Origin: Rhizophagus irregularis
Taxonomy: Eukaryota; Glomeromycota; Glomeromycetes; Glomerales; Glomeraceae
Direction of reading: 5' to 3'
DNA length: 64,000 nt
NCBI RefSeq assembly: GCF_026210795.1
Contig: NC_089455.1
Coordinates: 2,232,001-2,296,000 of the forward strand
Positions 48,972 to 60,075 of the stretch are shown here, piece after piece. Numbering within the stretch: the first letter of the stretch is position 1; each line of letters starts with the position of its first letter. The notes below the pieces were generated by a model. That model saw only the letters and a list, made by a program, of their open reading frames with translations, ran no database searches and was not told the DNA's origin. The translations under genes and the position numbers were made by a program.

Positions 48972-49898
48972 ATGGGACTTGATAAACATCCAATATTATT
49001 TAAATCATTAAGATTATTAACAATTGTAGTTACATTAGCTATTATAGCACTAGGTTAGTTAAGAGAATTCGATGATTTATTGTTCATATTATCTAATTTA
49101 ATCTTTTCTTTAAAATAGAAATAACAGAGCATAAGAAATTATCATTATTTACGCAAAATTCCGGAATATCAATAGAAGATTATCAAAGTATAAAGTAATA
49201 TGAAAAATTCGTGCAATTTTGTTGTTTTTTTAGACTGAAACATAAAATAATATAATGGTGATTGATAATAGGTCGAATTTATTTGGTATAAAAATATTTT
49301 TTTATATTGTAATAATAATTACAACCATTGTTAAAGGTAAGTACAATTTAAGTTTATTTTTTATCTCAGGTGTTAATATTTACCAATTTTAAATTAAAAT
49401 ATTAGGTATACAATTTTTTAAGTTTAATACTTTATGGAGAGAAGGGCCGTTTGTTAGAGATATTGTATTTGGAATGTTAGTAAAATCATAATATATTTAA
49501 TTTTTTATTATTCAAATTCTTATTACATAATTTTTCTTACAATAGTGGTTTTTCACTTCTATGGATAGTTGCAGGTATACTCATTTTATTTTCAATTAAT
49601 TGGCACCTAACTCTTTTCTTATCTTTTTTAATTCCATTCTTCCTAAGGTTTGACAAATATATATACATTCTATTATGCACCGGAAGTAATATGCCCTGGT
49701 TATTTTATGTCAAATCTTCAACCGTTTTCATCAAAATCAGAAATTCCATGGGAATTACAACTAAAATGTAAATCATATTTATCAATAACTGCTTTGGCTT
49801 GGTTTAATGTTCTGATATTTCTTTTATCTACTATATTGTATTGGAAATTATGGATTGATAAAAGAGATAATCAAATTTTAATTAATGAGTTATTTTAA
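48972..49898 (+). CDS. Small four-helix membrane protein (MARVEL-like)
   Basis: Six exons (48972-49053, 49119-49194, 49272-49336, 49406-49475, 49546-49574, 49648-49898) encode 190 residues with every junction in frame. Four hydrophobic segments are spaced like a MARVEL-type tetraspan: LRLLTIVVTLAIIALG, GIKIFFYIVIIITTIVKGI, FGIGFSLLWIVAGLTNIY, and ALAWFNVLIFLLSTILYW. The conserved-looking loop EVICPGYF precedes the last helix. Exons 1 and 4 use GTTAGT donors; choosing GTTAGT rather than the GTAAAA three bases later in exon 4 is what keeps the frame. Function is unknown; membrane-domain organisation is a guess from the topology. Confidence 0.7.
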
Positions 49899-50940
49899 TT
49901 TTATATTTAAAATAAATTAATAATTCATATTTAATTATAATATTTACAATATTTCATAATTATTGTAATACCGTTTTTTGAAAAAACTGTTAATATTATT
50001 GTTTTTATAAACTGAAAACTGAATGGTAGTTTAATTTTTAATTAATTAGATTATAATAAAGGTAAATAAATATATTTTTATTTAAATTAATTATTAATTC
50101 TAAAATATATTATTATAACATTTACTTAAATTACAACTACCAATAAAATTTTATATTATTGGTAAAAATGATTTATTTATAAAATAATTCTAAATAATAC
50201 AAAATACAAAAAAGTAAAGAACTATACAACTATTCTAATATTATTAATCCATAAACCACTTGTCATACTATTTAAGTATTGCATACACTGTCAAATGATC
50301 TATTATGCTAAACAGGTAAACTATATATGTAATAAGTTATTTTAGCCAAGGATTCTGTTATCTTAGCAAGAGTGATTATGGGTTTTTAAATATATAAAAT
50401 TATATTAGATTTATTTTTTTATTTTTTTTTGCTAATTACAATACATTTACAAATTCATTAAATAAATCAAGTAATTATACAAAAAAAAATTATAAAAAAC
50501 TATATAACTATTCTAATATATTAACTTGTAAACCATTTGAGTATTTGACATTTCTTTATAAAATTTCACATATTGACTAGTTTTTAAAGTTATATATAAA
50601 GTCAAATATTATATGTTAGCTAGAATAGTATTTGAAATTAGTCCTTTTATAAGTTTTAAATGGGTTTGCAATTTCAGTTTTATAAAGGTAATATCCTTAT
50701 ATTTAAAGATAGTTTTTTTCAAATTGAAAAAGAAATGTTAGTTTTTTTGTATATTTCTTTATATATTTTATAATTTTTTCTGTAATTTCTTGTTCTATCA
50801 GCTCAAAATCTTGTTTGGTCTCTTTGTATATATTTAAATATGAAAGTGACTCTTTTTTTTTATCAAATAAAATTATAAATACATTAAAAAAATAAAAAAC
50901 ATTTAATAAAATATTAATTAAATTTTAATAATTAATTAAA
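49899..50940. other. AT-rich spacer left of the MULE cluster
   Basis: About 1 kb of extremely AT-rich sequence with no open frame of note. Its last bases TAATTAAA (50933-50940) recur at 53635-53642 and may be the target duplication of the MULE, but AT-richness makes this weak. Confidence 0.4.
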
Positions 50941-51296
50941 GGAGTTATCTGCGTGCCACCTGGGGTGGTATTTTGATTTTTGCCACCCCCCTTTTTTTCA
51001 AATTTTAATTGGACAAAATTTTCTTATAGTATACATAAAGCATTATAAAAAAAAAACTTTGAAAATGTATTTTTTCATCATTTCACATTATTTATCACTT
51101 TAAATTCTTTAATGTCTTAATTGCAAATTTAATACAATTTTATATGATAGATCTTTACAATAAATGTGTTTAAATTAACTCGCATTAACAGTTAAGAAAT
51201 TCGTAATAAAATCACAGTCATTAGAAATTAAACACAATACTATCTACATGCAAATTCTTTAATTTTTCTAATCAGAATTACTACGTTCTACATTTT

Positions 51297-53477
51297 TCAT
51301 CTTAAATAAGTATGACCTTTCTTTTTACATAATTTGCATGATGCTGTGCATCGTCTAATGTTATGATTAGGTGCATAACAATTACTGCATGTCTTTGATC
51401 CTTTACCTTGTAAACTGCCACCTTCATGTCCATTATTATCTTGAATAAAAGCATTTGAACCAGTACCTTTACTAGAATTTTTACATGTTTCAACAGAACT
51501 TTTAAACCTTTTATTTCGTGGCCTTCCTTTGGATTTAACCATATATGGATTAAGAATTTTTCTTGAATCTGATTCATCAATACTTTCATCCGTATCATAC
51601 AATTCATCAGTAACCCGATTCAACACATTTAAGACATCAAATCGTCACTTTTCAGTGGCAATTTGTGCAATTTTACAACTCATCCCAAACAAATTGCTAT
51701 ACAAGTGCCGCGCTTGGATTTTCATATTAATGTCATCCATTGAGTCTTCGCCTCTAAGAACATCTAGAATTGTTGATGAATCTATATGTGAAAGATTTCC
51801 ATTTACATCCATAAATGCGTGCTTTTGAATATTCAGATTACTGGAATTTTCTGAATCATTAAATGCGTTTCCATAAGTTTCTAACTTAAACCATCGCCTT
51901 TTAATTAACGAAATGCTAAATTGTGCTTGTTGACTGCGAATCATAACCTGAAAAAAATGGCGGCATACTAATCCACAGTTCAAAATCATTAAACATAAGG
52001 CAAATACGTCTCGATCATATAAAAAAGGATCAATCACGAAACGTGAGTTGAGTTTGATTTGGACGTATAAGGTAAGTAACATGCCAAATTTCCAGAATAT
52101 CTTCCAAATTGACGCCCAAAGAGCTTTGCATATGACGATCCAGATTTTAACGAATATGAAATATACAATAGATGTGTTTTATATAAGGTAAAAGTGGTTT
52201 TACTTATTCTGTCAGCCTATATATGCATAGCTAATAATAATAGTTGGTGTGATTCCATTGTTTGCTTCTAAAAGTTGTTCTAAAACCCATGTATAAGACG
52301 CTGATATTTCATCGGATAATAATGCTTGTGCAAAAATACGGGTATAGTTTTGATTATGACGCAAACAAAGATGCAAAGAGCCATGTGGTACTTATTTGTT
52401 CTTGAAGTGTTATCTGTTACAATAACATTATGATAATACTGATATAACTCCTGTTGATTCGAATCCATCCAAAAAATATGAAATAACCTCCTTTGATTAA
52501 GGTTGCTTGCCGAAACCTAGAGGTTTAGGCAAGATGGCGTTTCGCCAAAAAGTGAAATTCTGCCGAAACTATATTAAAGTTATATTAAAAACTGGCGAAA
52601 CTTTAGAGAAAGGTGAAACTGCTGAAACTTATTATAAATGCCGAAACTGCTGAAACTCTGCCGAAACTATAATAAATCTATAGTAAAATTTTGACGAAAC
52701 TAATCGTAGGATTTTAAAGAGGTTTAGACAAGCAACCTTACCCTTGATGGATTTTTTTAGCAATAAACATTCTGGGATCTTCTTTTTGCTGATTTTCAAG
52801 CATTTCCAATAGCCAAAACGCATCATTGTCTGAATCATTAACTTCACTATGAGAATTATCCTATTTAAAGTATTGAATCGCATTTATTACATCTCTTTCT
52901 AGAAATGTTTGCTGTGGAAACTCAGCAATTAAAAGATTCTGAATCATAAAGCTGCCCATTCCAGGTGAATTATTGATATAAAACTTTATTCAATTCATTA
53001 CTGACTCAGGCAAACTATGATATGATGGTGTGAATATTGCTGTTAAAGTATTAAGATTATGGTTTTTATGCCCTGGTTCAAAAGTAGTTACTCTTGGATT
53101 TGAGTCAGTTTTTGGCTAACAAATATTTATATAACATGTACATTCAACGCGAGATGATGTTGTATTTCGTGTTATATCTGGATTATTTCCTTTACCTTAC
53201 CAGCATGATGGCATTCAAATACCTTTTTATTAACGCTTCCATCGACTCTATGATAAGTATTTTGCAATCTTCAGGAAAAACCTTTTGTTTTGGCATATGT
53301 ATGTAGAACTTGGTCTACATGCTCCCAATTCTCAAATTTATAGCCAACCTTTAACTCAAGTGCTTGCTCCTTTAGATTGTCACTAGTCTGAAGCTCTTGA
53401 AGAACTCTTAAACGGTTTTGTCTTGAGACTATAGATTTTGGTAAAGTGTTTTCCTTATTTAAATTGATGTTATCCAT
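51297..53477 (-). pseudogene. Degenerate MULE transposase (FAR1-like, MULE core, SWIM, zinc knuckle)
   Basis: The remnants are in family order. From ATG 53477, VGYKFENWEHVDQVLHTYAK is a FAR1-type DNA-binding start. Around 52880-52750, LLEMLENQQKEDPRMFI leads into the MULE core. At 52489-52360, FHIFWMDSNQQELYQYYHNV and DNTSRTNKYHMAL form the start of the DDE core. Around 52300-52230, SYTWVLEQLLEAN is visible. At 52083-52200 a CIFHI fragment remains. At about 51950 a CGLVCRHFF SWIM-like finger appears. At 51300-51400, CSNCYAPNHNIRRC then CKLCKKKGH is a zinc knuckle. Several stops and frame changes separate the blocks, so it cannot encode a working transposase. Confidence 0.85.
52498..52740 (+). 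mobile_element. 243-bp MITE (family A, copy 1), hAT-like
   Basis: It begins TAAGGTTGCTTGCCGAAACC and ends in the inverted form GGTTTAGACAAGCAACCTTA. It is flanked by an 8-bp target duplication with one mismatch (CCTTTGAT 52490-52497, CCCTTGAT 52741-52748). The interior is built from degenerate GCCGAAACT/GCTGAAACT units. It has no coding capacity. An 8-bp duplication and TA-ended TIRs suggest a hAT-mobilised element. It lies inside MULE copy 1; removing it with one duplication copy joins KIHQG to RLFHIFWM in frame. Confidence 0.9.
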
Positions 53478-53634
53478 ATTTGTTTTAAATGTTACATTGG
53501 CAAATGTATCATTCTTGACGTGTTACGTTAATATTTAAAATATTTACACATGTTATATGACGTTATAGTATCACATGCAGTAGAAGTGGCAAAAATCATA
53601 TTACCACCCCAGGTGGCAAAGCAGGACTTTTTTC

Positions 53635-54103
53635 TAATTAAAAATTAAAAATTTTTATAAATTATAAAAATTAAAAATTAAGAAATAATGTTTCTTTCGA
53701 TATTTATTAGTAAAAGTTTTGTATAAACTTAAAAAAATAATAAAAAATAAAAAATTTATTTAATTTTCACTACTGGTGAAATTCGAATTTTAATTACCTC
53801 TGGTAATTTTATTAATTTTATATTTTATTTTCACTACTAGCCGTAATTTTCATAATGAATTTACCGGTGATAAAATTCAAATTTTAATCATCACTGGTGA
53901 TTTTATTAATTTTTAATTTTTGTTTCATCACTGGTGATTTTTACCATAATGTTGTATAACATAATTATTGTACAAGCATATAAATTTTAACTAAATATAT
54001 ATTTACACCCATGCACATCATAAAAAATTTGTACTCTACATATATTAAATAAAGGAGTGATAATTAATGCAGTGATATTTATCCTAACAAATCCTTTATC
54101 ACA
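53635..54103. other. Spacer between the two MULEs with a tandem duplication
   Basis: It holds a roughly 90-bp imperfect tandem duplication (annotated separately) and the leader of MULE copy 2. Otherwise it is AT-rich filler. Confidence 0.45.
53773..53955. repeat. Imperfect ~90-bp tandem duplication with CACTGGTGA palindromes
   Basis: Two consecutive units share the order (ACTGGTGA-like), AAATTC[GA]AATTTTAAT, (CTGGTAA/CTGGTGA), TTTTATTAATTTT, then CATAATG. The near-palindrome TCACTGGTGA or TCACTACTGGTGA appears several times, and again at about 58621 and 59422 beyond MULE copy 2. Confidence 0.65.
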
Positions 54104-54481
54104 ATGGACATAGATTGGGATTTCTTTATGAATTTTTCTGAAAATACCATTTTACCTACAAATTTTTTTATTGAAAGTAATGAAAAAAGTGTGTTAGAAG
54201 ATATTATTACACCTTCCAAGTCTCCTGAATACTTTTTTAACAAATTAGAAGAAAATGTATTAGAAAACATTATTACACCTCCTAAATCTTCTGAACACTT
54301 GTTTAATGAACTAGAAGAAGAACTTACAGAACTATTTGATGGTTTAAATGACAGCTTAAACTGTTTTTCATATCAATATAATCTCTGTATAGGAGATAGT
54401 TTTGATGACTAGACATTAGTTGATACATTTTTGCATAATTACTGTTTAAAAAAAGGCTTTGAATACCAGGTTTTTCATAAT

Positions 54482-54724
54482 TAAGGTTGCTTATCTAAAC
54501 CTCTTCAAAATCCTACGATTAGTTTCGTCAAAATTTTACTATAGATTTATTATAGTTTTGGCAGAGTTTCGGCAGTTTTGGCATTTATAATAAGTTTCAG
54601 CAGTTTCACCTTTCTTTAAAGTTTCGCCAGTTTTTTAATATAACTTTAATATAGTTTCAGCAGAATTTTGCTTTTCGGCGAAACGCAATCTTGCCTAAAC
54701 TCTAGGTTTCGGCAAGCAACCTTA
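54482..54724 (-). mobile_element. 243-bp MITE (family A, copy 2)
   Basis: It has the same length as copy 1 and lies in the opposite orientation, with about a dozen differences along the whole element (roughly 95% identity by eye). Ends are TAAGGTTGCTTA and CAAGCAACCTTA. The 8-bp target duplication TTCATAAT is perfect (54474-54481 and 54725-54732). Removing the element and one duplication restores FEYQVFHNDKDANNRF in the host MULE. Confidence 0.93.
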
Positions 54725-55248
54725 TTCATAATGATAAAGATGCAAATAATCGTTTTATTACCTGATGCAAATCATTTTATTATTCTTCTAGTGGTAATAA
54801 TTATGAAGCTCGTAAGATTATTAATTAAGATTTGCATCATTTACACAATTCTAACAAAAACAATTGTGAATGGCATTATAATTTTCCTTACTAAAGACAG
54901 AAAATAGGATAAAATGTACAACATTAGTAGATACACATAATCATGAATTAAATCCTATACAAATAGCACATCTCAATGCTAGATATCGACATTTTAATGA
55001 TGAGATGATGCAAGATTTAAAGTTTTTTACAGACTGCAAGGTGGCACCCATTATACAGTTAGAAATTTTGAAAAAAAACACCTACAACATGTATTCCATA
55101 AACAGGATATTTATAACTTAATATACCGTTTATATAAAAATAAAAATGAAGAAAATTCTGATACAAGTTCGTTACTTAACAATTTTCTTGAAAAAATAAT
55201 TCAAGATTCAGGTTGGAAGGTATTTATTCAACATTCAGGTAATGAATG

Positions 55249-55635
55249 TAAAGATCCCAGGCGAAACTGAAATATTTAGTCATTTAACTAAACCGAAATA
55301 GTTTAGACATTTAAAATTAAAAGATGAAATGCCAAAATTCAATATTCCATAGTATTTCCATATATTTTTTATAGATTTTCATGGATTTTTAATTATAATA
55401 ATTACTTATAAAAAAAAATAATAATAAATTTAAATATAATATTTTTTAAAGAAATTTATAAAACTATTATATATATATTATAATTTCATATATTTTTATA
55501 ATAAAACTATAATTTTATATAATTAAAATTTAAACTTAAAAATTATTACTATATAGTTTAGTTAATAATGAAACTGAAACTGGTTGGTGACAAAACTGAA
55601 ATTTTTGGTAAAAAGAGTTTAGCCAGGTATCACTA
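55249..55635. mobile_element. 387-bp MITE (family B) inside MULE copy 2
   Basis: Imperfect terminal inverted repeats (TAAAGATCCCAGGCGAAACT at the left; complement of AGTTTAGCCAGGTATCACTA at the right) enclose non-coding AT-rich DNA. The flanks are AATGAATG (55241-55248) and AATGAACA (55636-55643), a decayed 8-bp duplication. Taking it out joins SGNE to HRLSGIFWM in frame, which supports the limits. Confidence 0.75.
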
Positions 55636-57562
55636 AATGAACATCGTTTGTCTGGTATTTTCTGGATGTCTCCCTTCCAACAGGATTTATACCAACAATT
55701 TCATGATGTAGTGTTAAATGATAATATATGTAAAACAAATAAATATAACATGTATTTAAGTGTTTTTATAATTAAAGACAATTATGGAAAGTTTCAAAAT
55801 GTAGCTAATGCTCTTGTTGAGAATGAAATGGTGTCTACATATACATGGATTTTACAATGTCTTATGAAAGCAACGAACAATACTGTGTTAAAAGCATTTT
55901 GGACAGATTCAGAACCAGGATTGATTAATGCAGCTACTTATATATTTCCAATGACATTACATTTTTATTGCCTTTTTCATATTTGGCAAAATATTACCAA
56001 ACACCTTAAAGTAAAACTGAATACAAAATTTCGTTCATTTAGTAAATCATTTTACTTATGTAGAAATACATTAAGTATAAAGTTATTTAAACAACAGTAG
56101 AAATCTATGATGGATGAATTTCCAGAAAGTCATCAATATATGACTAAAGTATTATATCCTAATCGAAGTAGCTGGGTCAAAGCCTATACATCATTTCAAT
56201 TCAATATAAGTATTCAATCCACACAAAGTGTAGAGTCATTTAATGCAATTATCAAAAAGACATTAAATAGTGCAAGCAATCTTTGTAAAATTGAAAATAC
56301 TATTGATAAAAGACATGAAGACGAATTTCAGTATTGTAAATTAGCCAACCTTAAAGCTTATCAAATAACAGTTGGTCTTCCACATTTATCATCTCAAATT
56401 TTTTCCAGTATTGATATAGTTCTTAATTACTTTTTGACGTCTCTTGTATTATCATAGCAGAAATTTCAAATTTCTCAATCATTCATTTATGAAGGTTATT
56501 TGATTACTTTGATATCATCTTTAAATGAGATAATTATCATTTTATTAAAATTAATAGTAACTTCATAATATTTATATAAGTTGCGTTACTAATTAATAGA
56601 TCGATCATATGATTCGTATCTTCATGTGATTCTTTTTTATATAAATCTTATAGAATTTAGATATTAAAACTGCCAGTGATAATTTTATTGAAGACATTAT
56701 TGATGAACTACAAATAACTATAAAGTCTCTTTTAAGTGGTATTGAAATTTCAAATATTATTGAAATATGGAAAATAAGATGTATAGGTAGCCTTTCATGT
56801 AAATATAATATAGTAATACTTTTGGATGATGAAACCACCTTTGTATTTGTTTGGAAACAATTACAAAAGGTATAATTTGCCAACATTTCTGGAAAGTAAT
56901 ATTATATTCAAATTCAGCAAAGTTCCATATTATCATCATATCTGTTAGATGGTATAAGAACAGTATTTTAACTAATTTAAATATTAATCTTAAAAACTTT
57001 CTAATTCTTACAGCAATAGAAACAACTACTGATACTTCAACATTATCTCAAATTACATCATGTACATTTCAAAGTTTACATTATATTCAAAGGTCTGATA
57101 ATAATGAAATTATTTGTCAAAATACTAATCAACGAAATAGATTTGGAATAGCATTTTCTATAGCAAAAACTGCTGTTAATATTGCATTAGAAACTAATAG
57201 TGATCGTGAATTAATTCAATTATTGAAAGATTTTATTGAAGCAAAACGAAAAAAAAATGTAGATAATAATGACAATGTTAATCATGATATAGTAGAAATT
57301 AATGGGTCTAATCAAGAAAATGATAATATAGTTCCATTACAAAAAAATTTAATTGAACAAATTACCAGTTCTTGTGTGACTAAAGTTAAAGGGGTTCTAT
57401 AAAAAAAAAGATTAAGAAGTGCAATGAAAATATCAAAAAAAAGAGTTCTAATGCAAGAAATTGCTGACAAAAGTAACGTTCAGCCTATAAAATAACAGCG
57501 TAAATGCTTATTGTGTGGTAAATTTGGTTACTATCAGAAAAAATGCCCAAGGAATAAATAAT

Positions 57563-60075
57563 AGGTATGTTTTTTATTAAAGTTTTATGATTTCAATTAC
57601 TTTAATTGAAAATTGTAATAACAGAATTTTATAATGGAAAATTAAGTCAATTTCGCAATACTATAATAATTGACATGTAATGAAACTTTTATGAGGCAAA
57701 AAACTATATAAAAGACTTGTGTTCGCTGACTGGTGAGTGGAAAGTAGGAGTCTTTTTTTTGTGATTTTTCATGTAATTTGAGTATAAATTTCTTATAATA
57801 AAACTTCATCAATTTTAATTATATAATTACAATTAGAAAAGTTATAATCACACCACTTAATTCTAGTCAAAAATTATAATTTTGGCTAAAATTAAAAAAC
57901 ATATTATAAATTTTTTTCAAAAATTTTAATTTAAATAATAAATATATAAAACAAATTTGAGTAAATACTAATCACACTAAAATTTTGAAAACTTGACTAA
58001 TAAAATCTTTTTTAAAACAAAAAATTATATTTTACTTATAAAATCAAACTTTCCTGTTTTCAAAAATTATCTAAACAACAGCTTTTATAATCTAAGGAAA
58101 ATTTGCATTATTTTACTTATAAATTTATGATATTTATATGGTGGCTATCACCTATAAATCACACTAATATTATATAATTTCAAATTTTTATAAATTTTAA
58201 ATTGAATAGTAAAAAGAAAAAACTAAACCAATAAAATGATAGAGCAACATGTATTGAACATTTCTATCAGGTTATTTTATTAATATTATAGGTTAAAGTT
58301 GGATGATTTTAATAAGTAGCAATAATAAAAACATAAAATTTCAAACTAGTTTTCATGTAATTTGTATGGATTTTACAAAAATTTTATAGAAATCCACAAA
58401 AATTCTATGTAATATGCCAAAAAAAATTTTGCCACTTATGCAGCAATTAATATTTTAACAAAGTACTTTAAAAATAAGTTGCACAATATAAATAAATAAA
58501 ATTTCAAATTTTGGACTATTGTTATTTATAGGTGACAGCTACCACATTATAATTAAATGGAATAATATTTCAGTCAAAAATTTTGAAAATTCAAAAAATA
58601 TTTTATATGTGATAATAATCACCACTGGTGATATTTAGCAATTACCTCAAAAAAATGTTTTTTTTTAAATTAAAAAGGTTTTTTTACTATTTTTTACCTA
58701 AAGTAAAAAATCTAAACTATATAACTTTTTATAAAAAAAGACATATATTTAAAAAAATACTACTATATATATTATTTAATTAATTTTTATATTATATTCC
58801 AAAGTATTATATTAAAAAGTATAATAATTATAATAATTATAGTAATAATTTAATTTTAAAAAATTTCATTTATATATGAATAGATATCAATATTTTTCTT
58901 TTAAATTTAAAATTTCAAATTTAATAATAAAATACTAATTAAAAGTAAATAAAAGCAAAATAAGTCTAATTATCTTAACTATCTAATTGTTATTATAAAA
59001 ACTAATTTTTAGGAAATCATAATATCAAGATTATATTTTACTTTTAATTTTTATAGAATTTAACTTATAATTATAATAATATTTATAAGTTTTTCAAATA
59101 TATATATCATTTTTTTTCCAATATAAAGTATGAATTACAAACTTTAATTTAAGTTAATTAGTAACATAATAATAAATTAATATACTATATAATAATATAA
59201 GTCTAGTAAGCATAATTTGGCCAGCACTATAATTGACCATATATGTCATGTGTTTTATGTGTTTTATAATTTTATTTCATGATTTTGGCTAAATTCATTT
59301 TCTTGGCCTAAATTATATTACCACTACCAAAATCAGGTGATTTTTGGCAGACATCCGTCAGAGGAGAGAATTTTAATGTGAATTTTATCCAACAAATCCC
59401 CGAAATTTCATGGTCAATTTTGCCACTGGTGATTGTCTCTCATTTGAGTATGAAGAAAAGTTAGACCGATCAAAAACTTCTTATGGTAATAAAATTAAAA
59501 ATTTTGATATAAATTCACACAGTATTCACACACATCACTCGGATCGATCCGAACTTATCCGGATCATCAAAAGAATCGAATGATATCTCAATCAATTTCC
59601 GATCAGAAAGTATTTATATTAAGTAATGCATAAATGTTTCATTTATGCATATTCTTGAAACGAGAAAACAAAAGTTTATAACGAAATCCTTATTAATCTT
59701 TGTAGGGAAAGATTTCATTGTATATAACTTTCAAGGTAAAAATAAATAAAATAACAAAATAACCCAATTTTTTATTAAAAAAAAAAAAAATTTTTTTAGT
59801 TTATGAAAATTTCTAGATATTGTTCGATTAGTGGCTTTTATGTCTAAGCCAAACGGAACGAACCTTTAATAGTATACCAACCCAAATTAAGCAAAGGGGA
59901 CTTTTTAAAGCGTTTTATTCAAAGTGATCGAATTTGGTAATTACGTAATCAAGTGTTGATCTATATTTAAAATAGTATTGCATCACTATAAACTAAAAAC
60001 AATTGAAAAAAAAGTATAAATATATCTTACAACCGAGCTAAAAATCTTTTTATCTTTTCCAAAAATCCAATTTTT
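57563..60075. other. 2.5-kb AT-rich region with a MITE-like inverted repeat
   Basis: No gene was seen. It contains the inverted-repeat element at 58139-58548, CACTGGTGA-type motifs near 58621 and 59422, and further short GGCCA/TGGCTAA motifs (about 57878, 59219, 59285) that resemble worn transposon ends. The last part is the promoter of the secreted-protein gene. Confidence 0.5.
58139..58548. mobile_element. Putative ~410-bp MITE
   Basis: TGGTGGCTATCACCTATAAA (58139-58158) is mirrored by TTTATAGGTGACAGCTACCACA (near 58525-58546): the inner CACCTATAAAT is perfect and the outer part has small indels. The interior is non-coding. No clear target duplication could be fixed, so the family is unknown. 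Confidence 0.55.

Larger units (their letters stand above)
50941..53634 (-). mobile_element. MULE (Mutator-like) DNA transposon copy 1, decayed
   Basis: The ends carry a 33-bp terminal inverted repeat with two mismatches (50954-50986 against the complement of 53586-53618, core GCCACCTGGGGTGGTA). The reading order on the - strand is N-terminal FAR1-like segment, transposase, SWIM finger, zinc knuckle. It is split by a 243-bp MITE at 52498-52740. Exact outer limits are uncertain; the given ones assume the TAATTAAA flanks are the target duplication. Confidence 0.82.
54104..57562 (+). mobile_element. MULE (Mutator-like) DNA transposon copy 2, decayed
   Basis: A second, divergent MULE lies in the opposite orientation to copy 1. 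Coordinates span only the coding remains; I could not fix terminal repeats. It is split by a family-A MITE (54482-54724) and a different MITE (55249-55635). The remains run from an N-terminal acidic region through FAR1 zinc finger, DDE core and SWIM finger to a zinc knuckle (CLLCGKFGYYQKKCP near 57508-57552). Confidence 0.85.
54104..57562 (+). pseudogene. Degenerate MULE transposase of copy 2
   Basis: Blocks in order are as follows. From ATG 54104 there is an acidic N-terminus with a 22-residue tandem duplication. Then KKGFEYQVFHN is interrupted by MITE A and continues NDKDANNRF. A FAR1 finger region follows (NNCEWHYNF; CTTLVDTHNHELNP). SGNE is interrupted by MITE B and continues HRLSGIFWM. 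The DDE core includes FQQDLYQQFHDVVLND, YTWILQCLMKA, AFWTDSEPGLINAA and HFYCLFHIWQNI. WVKAYTSFQFNI and STQSVESFNAIIKKTLN mark the post-core region. A SWIM-like CQHFWKVI and a C-terminal zinc knuckle close it. In-frame stops and frame changes between blocks, besides the insertions, show it is inactive. Confidence 0.85.

Noticed and set aside
51300-51420. CCHC zinc knuckle suggesting a retroelement Gag
   Set aside because: It follows SWIM and MULE transposase remnants inside a TIR-bounded DNA transposon; zinc knuckles are usual at MULE C-termini. No reverse transcriptase or LTRs seen.
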